From UBA2883 sp050873965 (GTDB lineage Bacteria > Cyanobacteriota > Vampirovibrionia > Gastranaerophilales > Gastranaerophilaceae): a stretch of DNA of 45,566 nt. The notes beneath the pieces were generated by a model. It had not been told where the DNA came from. It did not search any database and saw only the letters and a program-made list of their open reading frames with translations. The stretch lies in the NCBI GenBank assembly GCA_050873965.1, contig JBNMJS010000004.1, positions 1-45,566 on the forward strand, given 5' to 3'. Positions 24,493-34,182 of this stretch are shown piece after piece. Every line of letters begins with the position of its first letter. Positions within the stretch are counted from its first letter, which is position 1. Position numbers and translations under genes: made by a program.

Positions 24493-25332
24493 TTAACCAA
24501 CAAGTTTTTTCAAATAGTTAGGAAGTGCAAACCTTGCATTGTGGTAATCTTTATTATAAATCTTGCAAGAATTTGTAATATCTTCTTCTCTATCATCTGC
24601 ATAATATGATAATGGTTCTACATCAACTGAGCAGAATGCCCAAGCCCAATATCCACCTGGATATGTTGGTATAGGTGAAGTGAATGTTGAACAAATTGGA
24701 AAAACTTTTTTCAAAAGTTTATACATCTTTTCAATTGCATCTGATTGAGCAACTGGTGATTCAGATTGAGCACATAAGATACCACCTTTTTTAAGTGCTT
24801 TTCTTACATTTGAATAAAATTCTTCAGTAAATAATCCTTCACCAGGTCCCATTGGATCAGTTGAATCAATCAAAATAATATCATATTCATCTTCTTTATC
24901 TTTAATAAATTCGATAGCATCTTCAACTTTTATTTCAACTTTTGGATTATCAAGTTCGCAAGAAATAGTTGGTAAATATTTCTTACAAGCATCAATGACC
25001 ATACCATCAATTTCACATAAAACAACTTTTTCAACAGTTTTATGTTTTAAAACTTCACGGATAGTACCACCATCACCACCACCAATTACTAAAACAGATT
25101 TTGGTGCTTTGTGATGCATCATAGGGATATGAGAAATCATTTCATGATAATAAAATTCATCGCCCTCTGTACACATCATCAAATCATCTAATGTCAAAAA
25201 TTTGCCTAATGTAGAATCAGAATCAATGATTTCAACTTTTTGAAATTCTGATTGTTCAGAAAAAAGTGTTGCTTTTTTCTTAATTGCTATTCCAAATCCC
25301 TCTGGTGTAATTTCTTTATAGAATTCTGTCAT
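24493..25332 (-). CDS. speE: Spermidine synthase
   Basis: 279 aa. It transfers an aminopropyl group from decarboxylated AdoMet to putrescine. Motifs: DDLMMCTEGDEFYYHEMISH (substrate entry), VIGGGDGGTIREVLKH (nucleotide loop), VVLCEIDGMVIDACKKYLP, LIDSTDPMGPGEGLFTEEFY (catalytic Asp), and SPIPTYPGGYWAWAF near the end. Normal length. Its ATG overlaps the stop of the HIT gene by 4 nt, so translation is coupled. Confidence 0.96.
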   Translation of the reverse strand: MTEFYKEITPEGFGIAIKKKATLFSEQSEFQKVEIIDSDSTLGKFLTLDDLMMCTEGDEFYYHEMISHIPMMHHKAPKSVLVIGGGDGGTIREVLKHKTVEKVVLCEIDGMVIDACKKYLPTISCELDNPKVEIKVEDAIEFIKDKEDEYDIILIDSTDPMGPGEGLFTEEFYSNVRKALKKGGILCAQSESPVAQSDAIEKMYKLLKKVFPICSTFTSPIPTYPGGYWAWAFCSVDVEPLSYYADDREEDITNSCKIYNKDYHNARFALPNYLKKLVG

Positions 25333-25649
25333 AATTTTATATCTCCTGATAATATATGTATATGCAAGTGGAATACTTCCTGACCTGCTTCTTTTCCTGT
25401 ATTTATAACTGTTCTGTATGATTTAATACCTAATTTTTTAGTAACAGTTTTAACTGTCATCATTAATTTTCCTAATAATGCTTCATCATCACATTCATTA
25501 AGTGATTCAACATGAACTTTTGGTACAACTAACATGTGTATATTGGCTTTTGGATTAATGTCATTGAATACTACAGAATATTCATCTTCATAAACAAACT
25601 CTGTACCAAAATCGCCATTGATAATTTTACAAAAAATACAATCGCTCAT
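25329..25649 (-). CDS. HIT-family nucleotide hydrolase (HinT-like)
   Basis: 106 aa. The family starts with SDCIFCKIINGDF and ends with the histidine triad FHLHIHILSG. In between are FNDINPKANIHMLVVPK and VINTGKEAGQEV. It presumably cleaves AMP from amines or acyl-/aminoacyl-adenylates in the cytoplasm. AGGAG precedes the ATG. First gene of a two-gene unit with speE. Confidence 0.95.
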   Translation of the reverse strand: MSDCIFCKIINGDFGTEFVYEDEYSVVFNDINPKANIHMLVVPKVHVESLNECDDEALLGKLMMTVKTVTKKLGIKSYRTVINTGKEAGQEVFHLHIHILSGDIKL

Positions 25650-25723
25650 ATTTTCTCCTTTAATTTATCACTCTTATTTAAACCTTATCTCATCTTAATT
25701 CAAAAGAATAGCATTGTAAATGA

Positions 25724-27094
25724 TTACTTGATATGTATCAAATACAATGTTGCTAGTGAGAAATATACAAACAAACCAACAACATCAATAGTTGTAGCAA
25801 TTACTGGACCTGATGCAATCGCTGGATCGATTTTGATTTTTTTCAACACAAATGGTGTACAAGTACCAATAAGGGTTGCACACATCATATTTATCATCAT
25901 TGATAAACCTACAACAACCCCCAAACCTATAGAATGTTGCCAACCCCAAGTAACAACTGAAACTAGAACACCAAACAAAATACCAATTAACAGACCAATT
26001 GCTGTTTCTCTCATCATGTGGTGAACGGCAGATTTCAAAGAAATTTGACCAGTTGATAAACCACGAACAATCAAAGTAATACTTTGTGTTCCGATATTAC
26101 CACCTAAACCTGCTAACAATGGCATAAATATTGCAATAATAGGAAATGCGTGTAAAGTTGCATCAAAATGATTAGCAACATTTACTGCAACAAATTCACC
26201 AATCAATGTAATAAATAACCAAGGTGTACGTGCTTTCACTGCGTGTAACAAACGACCTGTAATAATATCGTCTTCATCTTCAACCATATCAGTTGCGATA
26301 CCAGAAGATGTATAGATTTCATCGGTTGTTTCTTCTTCAACAATATCTTGAGCATCGTCCCAAGTAACAATACCTTTAAGTCTGTTATATAAATCAACAA
26401 CAGGTAAAGCATTGAATTGATATTTCATAAACTCATCGGCAATATAATCTTGTCTATCATCAACATGAAGTTTAACAAGGTCACGAGTCATGATTTCTGT
26501 AATCTTTTTTCTAATAGGAGAAGTTAGTAATTTTCTTAAAGATGCAACTCCTAAAAGGTGATTTTGTTTATCTACAACATAAACATAATACAAATCTAAG
26601 TTATCTTTTTCAGCTTTGATACGAATTGTATCAAGAACATCTTTTACATCTGAATCAGCACTAACAGTAAGTACAACAGGGTTCATGATACCACCGGCAG
26701 ATTCTTCATTATACGTTAAAAGTTCTCTAACCTCAGATGAGAATTTGTGTGGCAATTTGTCTAGATAAGATTCAGATTCATCTTCTTCCATATCACCAAG
26801 TACGTCGGCAGCTTCATCGTGAGGCATCTTTGCAATCAAACGAGATGCAAGTTCTTCGTCAATTTCACCCAATAACTCAACTTGTAATTGTGCAGGTAAA
26901 TATTCAAGTAAGTCAGATGCTTTTTCTTCTTCCAACTGTTTAAAACAAGCCAAACGCTCTTGTGGAGTAAGTTCTATAAAAATGTCCACCAAATCGGCAG
27001 CGTGAAATCCGTCGAGAGTTTCTTTTAACTGTTTTGAATTCTCGTCGTCGATTATTTCACGTATGCGTTCTACTATACTTTGAATATTTATCAT
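25724..27094 (-). CDS. mgtE: Magnesium transporter MgtE
   Basis: 456 aa from the ATG at 27094. The longer frame to 27109 would begin with a TTG just 5' of the -10 box. N-terminal superhelical domain (LEYLPAQLQVELLGEIDE, AKMPHDEAADVLGDM), two CBS domains (MNPVVLTVSADSDVKDVL and MTRDLVKLHVDDRQDYIADE), then five transmembrane helices with the pore signature LLAGLGGNIGTQS and the last-helix region VIATTIDVVGLFVYF. A TATAAT box lies exactly 6 nt before the ATG with no ribosome site, so the mRNA is probably leaderless. Confidence 0.96.
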   Translation of the reverse strand: MINIQSIVERIREIIDDENSKQLKETLDGFHAADLVDIFIELTPQERLACFKQLEEEKASDLLEYLPAQLQVELLGEIDEELASRLIAKMPHDEAADVLGDMEEDESESYLDKLPHKFSSEVRELLTYNEESAGGIMNPVVLTVSADSDVKDVLDTIRIKAEKDNLDLYYVYVVDKQNHLLGVASLRKLLTSPIRKKITEIMTRDLVKLHVDDRQDYIADEFMKYQFNALPVVDLYNRLKGIVTWDDAQDIVEEETTDEIYTSSGIATDMVEDEDDIITGRLLHAVKARTPWLFITLIGEFVAVNVANHFDATLHAFPIIAIFMPLLAGLGGNIGTQSITLIVRGLSTGQISLKSAVHHMMRETAIGLLIGILFGVLVSVVTWGWQHSIGLGVVVGLSMMINMMCATLIGTCTPFVLKKIKIDPAIASGPVIATTIDVVGLFVYFSLATLYLIHIK

Positions 27095-27100
27095 ACCTGA

Positions 27101-27106
27101 ATTATA
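27101..27106 (-). promoter_or_regulatory. mgtE -10 box directly before ATG
   Basis: TATAAT on the minus strand with 6 nt to the start codon, placing transcription start at or next to the A of ATG. Confidence 0.6.
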
Positions 27107-27218
27107 CAATAAACTTTAGTAATATAAAATAGTGAAAAATTAAATTTTATTTTTGTAATATTAAAATTTTTTATCTCATTCATTTGTACTATTCTTTGAT
27201 GTAAACACCTTTCTAATA

Positions 27219-27247
27219 TTGTGTAAAAGCCAAATTAGGCTTATAAT
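27219..27247 (+). promoter_or_regulatory. Promoter of the AsmA-like gene
   Basis: -35 TTGTGT (27219-27224), 17-nt spacer, -10 TATAAT (27242-27247). The only alternative upstream start codon, TTG at 27219, falls inside the -35 box, which favours ATG 27261. Confidence 0.7.
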
Positions 27248-27260
27248 TAAGACAATAAGA

Positions 27261-30200
27261 ATGAATAATAAGTACTCAAAATATATATATTTTTTTACAA
27301 TTTTTTATACAATTTGGCTAATAATTTTACCTTTAGGAATTAGATTATGCGCCAACCCTGTTTTGACGTATATATATGAGCAAACAGGTATCAATATTAA
27401 AGTATCTAAACCACAAGTTATTACTAGTGTTATTCCACATTTGAAAGTTAAAGCAAATGATATTCAATTGTTGAATAAAGACGGTTCAAAAGCGTTAGAA
27501 TTAAAAAATCCAAACCTAAATATTAGGATTTTGCCATTGCTTATTGGACGTATTCATATCAATAGTTTTGAATCAAAATATATTTTTTCTGATTTGAAAT
27601 TTAATGAAAAATTGTATCTTGGCGATTATCCGATTGAAATTAAAGACCAAAATATACAACCAACAATTGATAGAATTAAAATAAAAAAATATGAAATTAA
27701 TCTGACTGAAAGTAATAAAAAATACGCATTAAATGGTGATGATACGTATTTTAAAACAGGTAAAAAAACTTTTATATTCCATACATTGATGAATTGTATC
27801 GCAGATAATTATACATCATCTGCTAAATTTGATATAAATTTCCCTAAAAATAAGAATTTATCAAAAACAAAATTTGATATATCTTTGAATAATTTTAACC
27901 TAGCACCGTTTTCTGATATTGTATCAAGATTTGTTTATAAAGATATTTCAAGTATAGATGGTGTTATTGATTTTAATTCTAATAGCAATAATTTATCTTC
28001 AACTTTGACAGGGCTTAAAATTATTTTCAAAGATAAATATAAATCTATGATATTTCCAGATAAACTTTATTTAACTTCTGATTATAGAATAGGTAAAGAA
28101 TCTGTATCTATTGATAGATGTAAAGTCTTTGCGAAAGGATTGAGTGCAAATCTATCAGGTGAAATTTTAGATATATTCTCAAAAACTCCATATCTTGATT
28201 TGAAAACAAATATTGGTAAATCTGATTTGAGAATAGGGGCATTATTGTTGCCACCAATTATTACGCCTGATATAAATATCCCAAAACTTAAAGAATATCC
28301 ATTCTATGGTTCGATTTCTGGTGATATGAAGATTAAGGGTAAATTACCTGAACCTGAAATTTTTGGTGGTATAAAGGTTTCTGATGGCATAATGATTCAT
28401 CCTATACCTGATACAACACAAGGAGCAAATATTAATATCAATTTTGAAGGGAAAAAACTATTGCTTGATGTTGTTGTCCCAGCAGGTGGTAGAGAAATTG
28501 TTTATGTTACAGGTGATATTTTAATCTATGGTGATAAATATGCTCATTTAAAAGTTAAAAGTTCTTCTTCAGTAAACTTAAATGTTGCTGAACAAGTTCT
28601 TAATCCATTGCATGAAATATTATGTTTCTTGATAGGCCCAGTTCCAATAATGGATATTGAGGGACGTGGTAATGTTGATATAAAAATTGTTGGTACAAAG
28701 TTAGATCCACATATTTGGGGTGATTTTAATTTTGTTCATACTGATGCAAGATTTCTTGATGTTCATAATTTAACTTTGAAAAATGCAGAAGGAAATTTGA
28801 ATTTTAATAACCAAAATGCACATTTTATAAATAGAACTGGAACTCTTCACGGTCAACCTATTACTATAGATGGTGTATGTACTTTGTTTGGTGATTTAGA
28901 TTTCAATGTAACTGCGAACAAACAAAATCTTAATGATTTGATTATTACACTTACAACTTCACCAATGTTAAAAGACTTGAAATCACTTGTGCCTCCATTA
29001 TCTGATGTGAAAGGTAAATCTGATTTCTATCTTAATTTAAAAGGTAAAATTTTAGATATTAATGATTTACAAATGAATAAAAATATTTTTCCTAAAGGTT
29101 ATATGAAACTTTTAGGAAATGATATGAAATTACACGGTTTGTCATTGAAAAATGTTAAAGGTGTAATAGATTATGATAGAGCAAATTGCAAATTTAATTT
29201 AGAAAGTTATGTATCTTCTACATCAAAAGCATTGTGTAAAGGTTCAATAAAAGACGGTATAGCAGATATATTGATAGATGCACCAAAGATTTTGGTTAAT
29301 GAGTTTGAACCAGAAAAATTGAGATACCTTGATGAATTATATATCAAATTACATGCTAAATATAAAGGTAAAATTGATAATATTCAAATCAATGGTATTG
29401 ATTCTAATATTGAAGTTATAAAAGATTCTAAACCTGTTAAGAATGGAAAAATATTGTCAGGAAAGATAACATTGAAGCATTCTAATTTGAATATTTCAAA
29501 TGTTCGAGGTGTTATAAAACAAAATCCATTTTATTTGAATTTGTCAGTTAAAAATTTAGGTACAAAAAGGTTAAACTTGTTAAGAGCAAGGTTTAATGGT
29601 GATTTTAACTGCAAAGATTTTGATTTATCAACAGTAAATTATATTAAGAAAGCGAATATTTTACCTTATAATTTGCAAAAAGAATTAAATAAAATAAATG
29701 TAGTATATGGCAATGCTACAGTTAATGCTAAAATTAGAAATAATCATCTAAATTCTGTATTAAATATGGATACAGTTAATTTTGATTATTCAGTTTATGA
29801 AGATTCGCATAAAGAAATTGTTACTGTTCCAATAAAATTGATAAATGGTCAGCTTATCGTAAAAAATGATAAACTATATTTACATAAATTAAATTGTTTG
29901 ATTGATAATATGCCATTGTTATTATTTGGACAAGTTGATAATATTTACCGTAATCCAAAATATAATATTCATATTAATTCAAAACTTGTACAAAGAGTTT
30001 TTGATAAATATTGGAATTCTCATAATATTTATCCAATCAAAATGAATGGTGATATATTATATTCTTCACTAATTTTTGGTGATAAAAATAACACTCATAT
30101 AAAATCAGATATTCGTATAGAAGAAAATTCAAGTATATATTATATGGGAGCAGTAGTTGGTGATTCTTTAAATCCGATTACAGTTAATCTCGATGCAGAG

Positions 30201-31649
30201 ATGAATAAAGAGGGAAAAATTAAGTTACATAAATTTAAATATAACAAACTTATTGCTTCACAAAATAATAGACAGAATGTTTTACCATTATTATCAATAA
30301 ATGGTGAAATTAAAAAAATGGGTAAAATATTGGCATTTAAAGATTTGATTGTTAAAACTGAAAATCCTGCAAATGCGAATTTCTTCAATATTATTTTCAA
30401 AAAACCTACTATTAAACAGGGTAGTTTTGTATCAGATTTAAAAATTAATGGTACATCAAGCCGTCCTAAGATTGTTGGTAAGTTTGATGTAAGTAATATG
30501 GAAATGCCATATTTGAATACTACAATAAAAGATTTGGCATTAGATTTTAGACCTGATGTAATAAAAGTGACAACAAAAGGTGAAGTATTATCAAACTATA
30601 TAATGGTGAATGCTAATGTGAAAAATAATTTAACTCCACCATATAGAATTACTGGTGCAGATATATATATCAATGATTTTGACGTCAATCATTCAATTAA
30701 TCAGTTGAAGCAAATGGAATTGAACGGCTTGTCATCTGCGATTTCTCCAGATGCTGATGCTAATGCTGATTTGTTAAATACATTAGTGTTTGATAATGTG
30801 AAGATTCGAGCAGGTAATGTTCGTATAAAGAATATCAAAGCGTCAAACCTTGAAGCAGTATGTTCTTTGAATGATAGAATGCAAATGGCTGTCGAGTCAT
30901 TTAAATTTAATATGGCAAGTGGAACAATAACTGGTAAAGTTGGTTATAATATTTTGAACAATTTCATGAAGATGGAATTGAATGCAAAAGCAGTTAATGC
31001 GAATGCTTTAACAATTGCGTTGTTTGACTTACCTAACCAAATTTATGGTTCATTAACAGGTCATATAGAATTGAGTTGTAATGCAACAAATGATAAAACA
31101 AAAATGGAAACCTTGAACGGATATGGAAACTTCCGAGTAACGAACGGTCGTATGCCAAAATTGGGTTCACTAGAATACTTGTTGAAAGCAGGTAATTTAA
31201 TTAAAGGTGGTATAACTGGTATTTCAATGAATAGTATTATTGATATTATTACTCCAATGAAGACTGGTGAATTTTCTAGTATCAATGGTAACTTACGTAT
31301 AAAAGATGGTATTGCAAAAACAATCGAAATACATTCTCATGGTAAAGATTTAAGTCTTTATATAACAGGTAGATTGAATTTTAATACCCAAGTTGCAGAT
31401 ATGAGAGTGTTTGGACAAATTTCAAGAAAAATATCAACTGTGTTGGGTGCTGCTGGTAATATTTCTTTGAATACTTTGTTTAACAAAATCCCTGGTGTTA
31501 GACTCGATAGTGATAGTTCATTTATAAATGATTTGAATAAAATTCCAGGAATAGAATTGTCTGATAAAGCATCTAGAAAATTTATGGTTGAAATCTTGGG
31601 TGATATTAATGGCGAAGATTTCGTTAAGAGTTTCCGTTGGATAAATTAG
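27261..31649 (+). CDS. Giant AsmA/TamB-like envelope protein
   Basis: 1462 aa from ATG 27261, start decided by the promoter just upstream. Residues about 8-32 form one transmembrane anchor (IYFFTIFYTIWLIILPLGI). The remainder is predicted beta-rich with repeated short strands, typical of AsmA/TamB/YhdP bridge proteins that carry lipids across the periplasm. The C-terminal about 200 residues carry the AsmA-like domain: IKNIKASNLEAVCSL, LTGHIELSC, NGYGNFRVTNGRMPKLGSL, EFSSINGNLRIKDGIAKT. It stands alone. Exact family member (TamB, YhdP or YicH type) cannot be told; no TamA homologue is in the window. Confidence 0.88.
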   Translation: MNNKYSKYIYFFTIFYTIWLIILPLGIRLCANPVLTYIYEQTGINIKVSKPQVITSVIPHLKVKANDIQLLNKDGSKALELKNPNLNIRILPLLIGRIHINSFESKYIFSDLKFNEKLYLGDYPIEIKDQNIQPTIDRIKIKKYEINLTESNKKYALNGDDTYFKTGKKTFIFHTLMNCIADNYTSSAKFDINFPKNKNLSKTKFDISLNNFNLAPFSDIVSRFVYKDISSIDGVIDFNSNSNNLSSTLTGLKIIFKDKYKSMIFPDKLYLTSDYRIGKESVSIDRCKVFAKGLSANLSGEILDIFSKTPYLDLKTNIGKSDLRIGALLLPPIITPDINIPKLKEYPFYGSISGDMKIKGKLPEPEIFGGIKVSDGIMIHPIPDTTQGANININFEGKKLLLDVVVPAGGREIVYVTGDILIYGDKYAHLKVKSSSSVNLNVAEQVLNPLHEILCFLIGPVPIMDIEGRGNVDIKIVGTKLDPHIWGDFNFVHTDARFLDVHNLTLKNAEGNLNFNNQNAHFINRTGTLHGQPITIDGVCTLFGDLDFNVTANKQNLNDLIITLTTSPMLKDLKSLVPPLSDVKGKSDFYLNLKGKILDINDLQMNKNIFPKGYMKLLGNDMKLHGLSLKNVKGVIDYDRANCKFNLESYVSSTSKALCKGSIKDGIADILIDAPKILVNEFEPEKLRYLDELYIKLHAKYKGKIDNIQINGIDSNIEVIKDSKPVKNGKILSGKITLKHSNLNISNVRGVIKQNPFYLNLSVKNLGTKRLNLLRARFNGDFNCKDFDLSTVNYIKKANILPYNLQKELNKINVVYGNATVNAKIRNNHLNSVLNMDTVNFDYSVYEDSHKEIVTVPIKLINGQLIVKNDKLYLHKLNCLIDNMPLLLFGQVDNIYRNPKYNIHINSKLVQRVFDKYWNSHNIYPIKMNGDILYSSLIFGDKNNTHIKSDIRIEENSSIYYMGAVVGDSLNPITVNLDAEMNKEGKIKLHKFKYNKLIASQNNRQNVLPLLSINGEIKKMGKILAFKDLIVKTENPANANFFNIIFKKPTIKQGSFVSDLKINGTSSRPKIVGKFDVSNMEMPYLNTTIKDLALDFRPDVIKVTTKGEVLSNYIMVNANVKNNLTPPYRITGADIYINDFDVNHSINQLKQMELNGLSSAISPDADANADLLNTLVFDNVKIRAGNVRIKNIKASNLEAVCSLNDRMQMAVESFKFNMASGTITGKVGYNILNNFMKMELNAKAVNANALTIALFDLPNQIYGSLTGHIELSCNATNDKTKMETLNGYGNFRVTNGRMPKLGSLEYLLKAGNLIKGGITGISMNSIIDIITPMKTGEFSSINGNLRIKDGIAKTIEIHSHGKDLSLYITGRLNFNTQVADMRVFGQISRKISTVLGAAGNISLNTLFNKIPGVRLDSDSSFINDLNKIPGIELSDKASRKFMVEILGDINGEDFVKSFRWIN

Positions 31650-31690
31650 AGTAGAATAAAATAATGATGGTTCATTACGTTAAGGTTGAA
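31650..31690. repeat. 41-bp dispersed repeat, copy 2
   Basis: It starts directly after the AsmA stop codon. It matches 7095-7135 at 38 of 41 positions; the three differences are T here, C there. Flanks are unrelated. Confidence 0.85.
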
Positions 31691-31721
31691 TTATTATTTA
31701 TAGTGAGTATATGTATTTTAT

Positions 31722-32234
31722 TTATTTTAATTCTTCAACAATGGATAAAACTTTTTCTTTAAAACTTTCGTAATCCTCATTATTTGTGATTATATAATCC
31801 CAATCTTTAATATCATCTAAGCCGACTTCTGTAATATCGTTTTCTCCAACAAGTGTGCCACGTTTTGCACGTGTATCTCTATCTGCTTCAATTCTAATTG
31901 TTATTGCACCTGCATTTTTGAAAACTTCATATTCATGTGGAACTCTTACGTCTGTTACCATAATATTTCCATCTGATGAAATAATTTTGTTTAGCCAATA
32001 ATCAGGTGATTGACTTCTGCCCCAATTACCTAATTCTATCAATCCTGCTCTATATTGTGCTTTGTTTTTTTCTATTTCGTCATAAGTTAGATTATGTTTT
32101 TTGCCATATTCAATTTTGATTATGTCACCCATTGCACATCTGTGAAAATCTGGCATGTATTCAAGCATTATTTTTGCTGCTGTGTCTTTACCAGAATATT
32201 GTTTACCTGAAAATATTATAATTTTATCTGCCAT
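31722..32234 (-). CDS. P-loop kinase, nucleotide or phosphomevalonate kinase-like
   Basis: 170 aa. P-loop IIFSGKQYSGKDTAA at the N-terminus. A later VTDVRVPHEYEVFKNAGAIT and an Arg-rich lid (RIEADRDTRAKRG) are like the compact kinases acting on deoxynucleoside monophosphates or phosphomevalonate. The acceptor cannot be told from motifs. GAGG precedes the ATG. It sits alone beside the dehydrogenase. Kinase fold: fairly secure; substrate: open. Confidence 0.75.
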   Translation of the reverse strand: MADKIIIFSGKQYSGKDTAAKIMLEYMPDFHRCAMGDIIKIEYGKKHNLTYDEIEKNKAQYRAGLIELGNWGRSQSPDYWLNKIISSDGNIMVTDVRVPHEYEVFKNAGAITIRIEADRDTRAKRGTLVGENDITEVGLDDIKDWDYIITNNEDYESFKEKVLSIVEELK

Positions 32235-32306
32235 ATCTAACCTCTTTATGCTTATACTAACATGGAGGATATGGAAAAATCTATCAAATAATAACTTTTT
32301 TTAAAT

Positions 32307-33320
32307 TTATACAATTCTATTTGTATGCATACCTTTAAAATAGTTTTTAATATCAAAAAACATTGTTCTTAAAATTTTATCAATAGATTCTTTTGTGTTG
32401 TATGCAATGTGTGGAGTGATTATAACGTTATCAAATTCCATTAGTTTTTGAGAAATAAGAGCATTTTTTAAACATTCGCACGATGTATTGTGTAACTCTG
32501 TATCAATATCTTCATTACTAATCAAAAGTTCTTCGCATTCTAGTACGTCTAATGCTGCACCTTTTATTTTCCCAGATTTAATTGCAGTATATAATGCTTT
32601 AGTATCTACAAGTTCACCTCTTGCAGTATTTATTATGTACGAAGATTCTTTCATCATACTAAATTCTTGTGTTGATATTAAATGATGAAATTCTTTTTGA
32701 TATGGAATATGTAATGTGATTATATCTGAATTTTTTAAAATATCGTTTAATGAAACATATTCTACAAATGAATTTATATTTTTATTTATTTTTAAATCAT
32801 GAGCATAAATTTTCATACCTAATGTATGTGCGATTTCACAAACAGCACTACCGATTGAACCTGTACCAATTACTCCTAATATCAAATTAGAAATGTCATG
32901 TCCTTCATATTTTTCATAATCAATATGGCGATTTTTAACATCATTTGATGATTGTATAACATTTCTAATCATTGCTAAAGTTATACCGATAGTATATTGT
33001 GCAACTGATGTTCTACCATAATCACTTACATTTATAACTGCTATATTTTTCTTTCTGCATGCTTCTATATCAATATGGTTATATCCGGTGGAACGTGTTG
33101 CAATTATTTGTAAATTGTTGAATTGATTAAGTACTTTTTCTGTTATTTTGGAGGTTGTAAAAATACTCAGAATAACTGTTTCATTTCTTTCTTTTGTTGA
33201 AAGTTTTGTATTCTCGTTTAAATTTTCGTTTCTAAAAGTTATGTCGAAGTCTGATTCATTATTTGTTGTGAAAAAATTTTTTTCTGAACTACGAAAATCA
33301 AACATCAACATTTTTATCAT
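32307..33320 (-). CDS. D-2-hydroxyacid dehydrogenase (D-lactate dehydrogenase type)
   Basis: 337 aa. NAD-dependent reduction of a 2-keto acid. Catalytic domain: ATRSTGYNHIDIEACRKKNI and VSDYGRTSVAQYTIGITLA; Rossmann loop LGVIGTGSIGSAVCEIAHTLG with acidic Asp in YAHDL; catalytic Arg in INTARGELVD, Glu in ALDVLECEE and His in ITPHIAYNT. This set and the length fit the LdhA/HdhD group. GGAGAT precedes the ATG; Met at 33311 is an alternative. It would make D-lactate in fermentation. Confidence 0.92.
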   Translation of the reverse strand: MIKMLMFDFRSSEKNFFTTNNESDFDITFRNENLNENTKLSTKERNETVILSIFTTSKITEKVLNQFNNLQIIATRSTGYNHIDIEACRKKNIAVINVSDYGRTSVAQYTIGITLAMIRNVIQSSNDVKNRHIDYEKYEGHDISNLILGVIGTGSIGSAVCEIAHTLGMKIYAHDLKINKNINSFVEYVSLNDILKNSDIITLHIPYQKEFHHLISTQEFSMMKESSYIINTARGELVDTKALYTAIKSGKIKGAALDVLECEELLISNEDIDTELHNTSCECLKNALISQKLMEFDNVIITPHIAYNTKESIDKILRTMFFDIKNYFKGMHTNRIV

Positions 33321-33468
33321 TTTGTAATCTCCTATTTTTCGTAAGATTATATTATTTGATTAGATTTTTCTATTGTCTGATAAGGTTAGTGTTTGTAAAA
33401 AATAATTGTCGTTTTGTCTAATGTAAGTGGATAAGAAATATTTTAATGTATAAATGAAAGGAGTTTCT

Positions 33469-33945
33469 ATGAAACATGATTTGATAATTAGAGAACCTGA
33501 TTTATATTTTGAAAGTATTCATAATGAATTGAATAATTTTTTAAGGGATACAATTCTATCTCCAAGATTTTCTAATCCATTAAATATAAAAAAGACTTCG
33601 GTCTGGCGTCCAGCAATAGAAGTTAAACAAACAGATAAAGAATATAAGATTAAGGTCCAATTAGCAGGTGTAAAGAAAGAAGATATTGATGTTACATTGG
33701 ATAGTGATTTTATGACTGTATCAGCTGTGATAGAAGAAGAAAAAGAAGAACAGGAGGAAAAAGAACAGAATCAAAAGTATCATACTTGTGAATTTAGGTA
33801 TGGGAAGTATCAAAGAACTATTTCATTCGACCAACCTATCAAAGCAAATGAAGGTAGAGCCGAATATAAAAATGGTGTATTAAAAATACAAGTCCCAAAA
33901 CAACATATTGAAGAAATGAAGACAAGACATTTAGAGATAGAGTAG
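33469..33945 (+). CDS. Small heat-shock protein Hsp20
   Basis: 158 aa from ATG 33469, with AAAGGAG 6 nt upstream; the in-frame ATG at 33454 overlaps that site. The alpha-crystallin domain runs about 42-150: WRPAIEVKQTDKEYKIKVQL, VKKEDIDVTLD, FRYGKYQRTISFDQP and the end NGVLKIQVPK. An acidic insert EEEKEEQEEKEQNQ sits in the middle of the domain. It is an ATP-independent holdase in the cytoplasm. No CIRCE element is visible upstream. Confidence 0.94.
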   Translation: MKHDLIIREPDLYFESIHNELNNFLRDTILSPRFSNPLNIKKTSVWRPAIEVKQTDKEYKIKVQLAGVKKEDIDVTLDSDFMTVSAVIEEEKEEQEEKEQNQKYHTCEFRYGKYQRTISFDQPIKANEGRAEYKNGVLKIQVPKQHIEEMKTRHLEIE

Positions 33946-33990
33946 TACATTTCTACAAATTCTAATGACTTTAAAGATTTTGTCCGCAAG

Positions 33991-34178
33991 TATAATATAC
34001 TTTTGCCGACGGCTAATATATAGCAAAAAGTTTTTGAAGTTGTTTAAAGAAAAAGCCGTAAATTAGTAGATTTCTAATCGGTGTAGTTATGTGTGAATTC
34101 TTTAAATTGTCTGTTAAACGACCACTCCGGTTACTATCGGATGAATGTGGTAGAGAGTGGCTTTGTCCACTCTCTTTT
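33991..34178 (+). ncRNA. Candidate structured small RNA
   Basis: No reading frame fits, yet the gap has TATAAT (33991-33996), several helices and a strong terminator. Helices: TTTTGC (34001-34006) with GCAAAA (34023-34028), or alternatively ACGGCT (34009-34014) with AGCCGT (34054-34059); ATTAG with CTAAT (about 34062-34078); CCAC with GTGG (34122-34150). CCACTC at 34122-34127 can also pair with GAGTGG at 34155-34160, competing with the terminator. Predicted length about 175 nt. It matches no family I know (not tmRNA, RNase P, SRP; 6S-like length only). Confidence 0.45.
34153..34178. terminator. Terminator after the small RNA candidate
   Basis: 8-bp perfect stem GAGAGTGG with CCACTCTC, loop of 6 nt, then TTTTAT. 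Confidence 0.85.
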
Positions 34179-34182
34179 ATAA

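Noticed and set aside
34062..34078. Cas12a-type crRNA repeat resemblance (TAGTAGAT)
   Set aside because: Single occurrence, no array, no effector; it forms part of a local hairpin.
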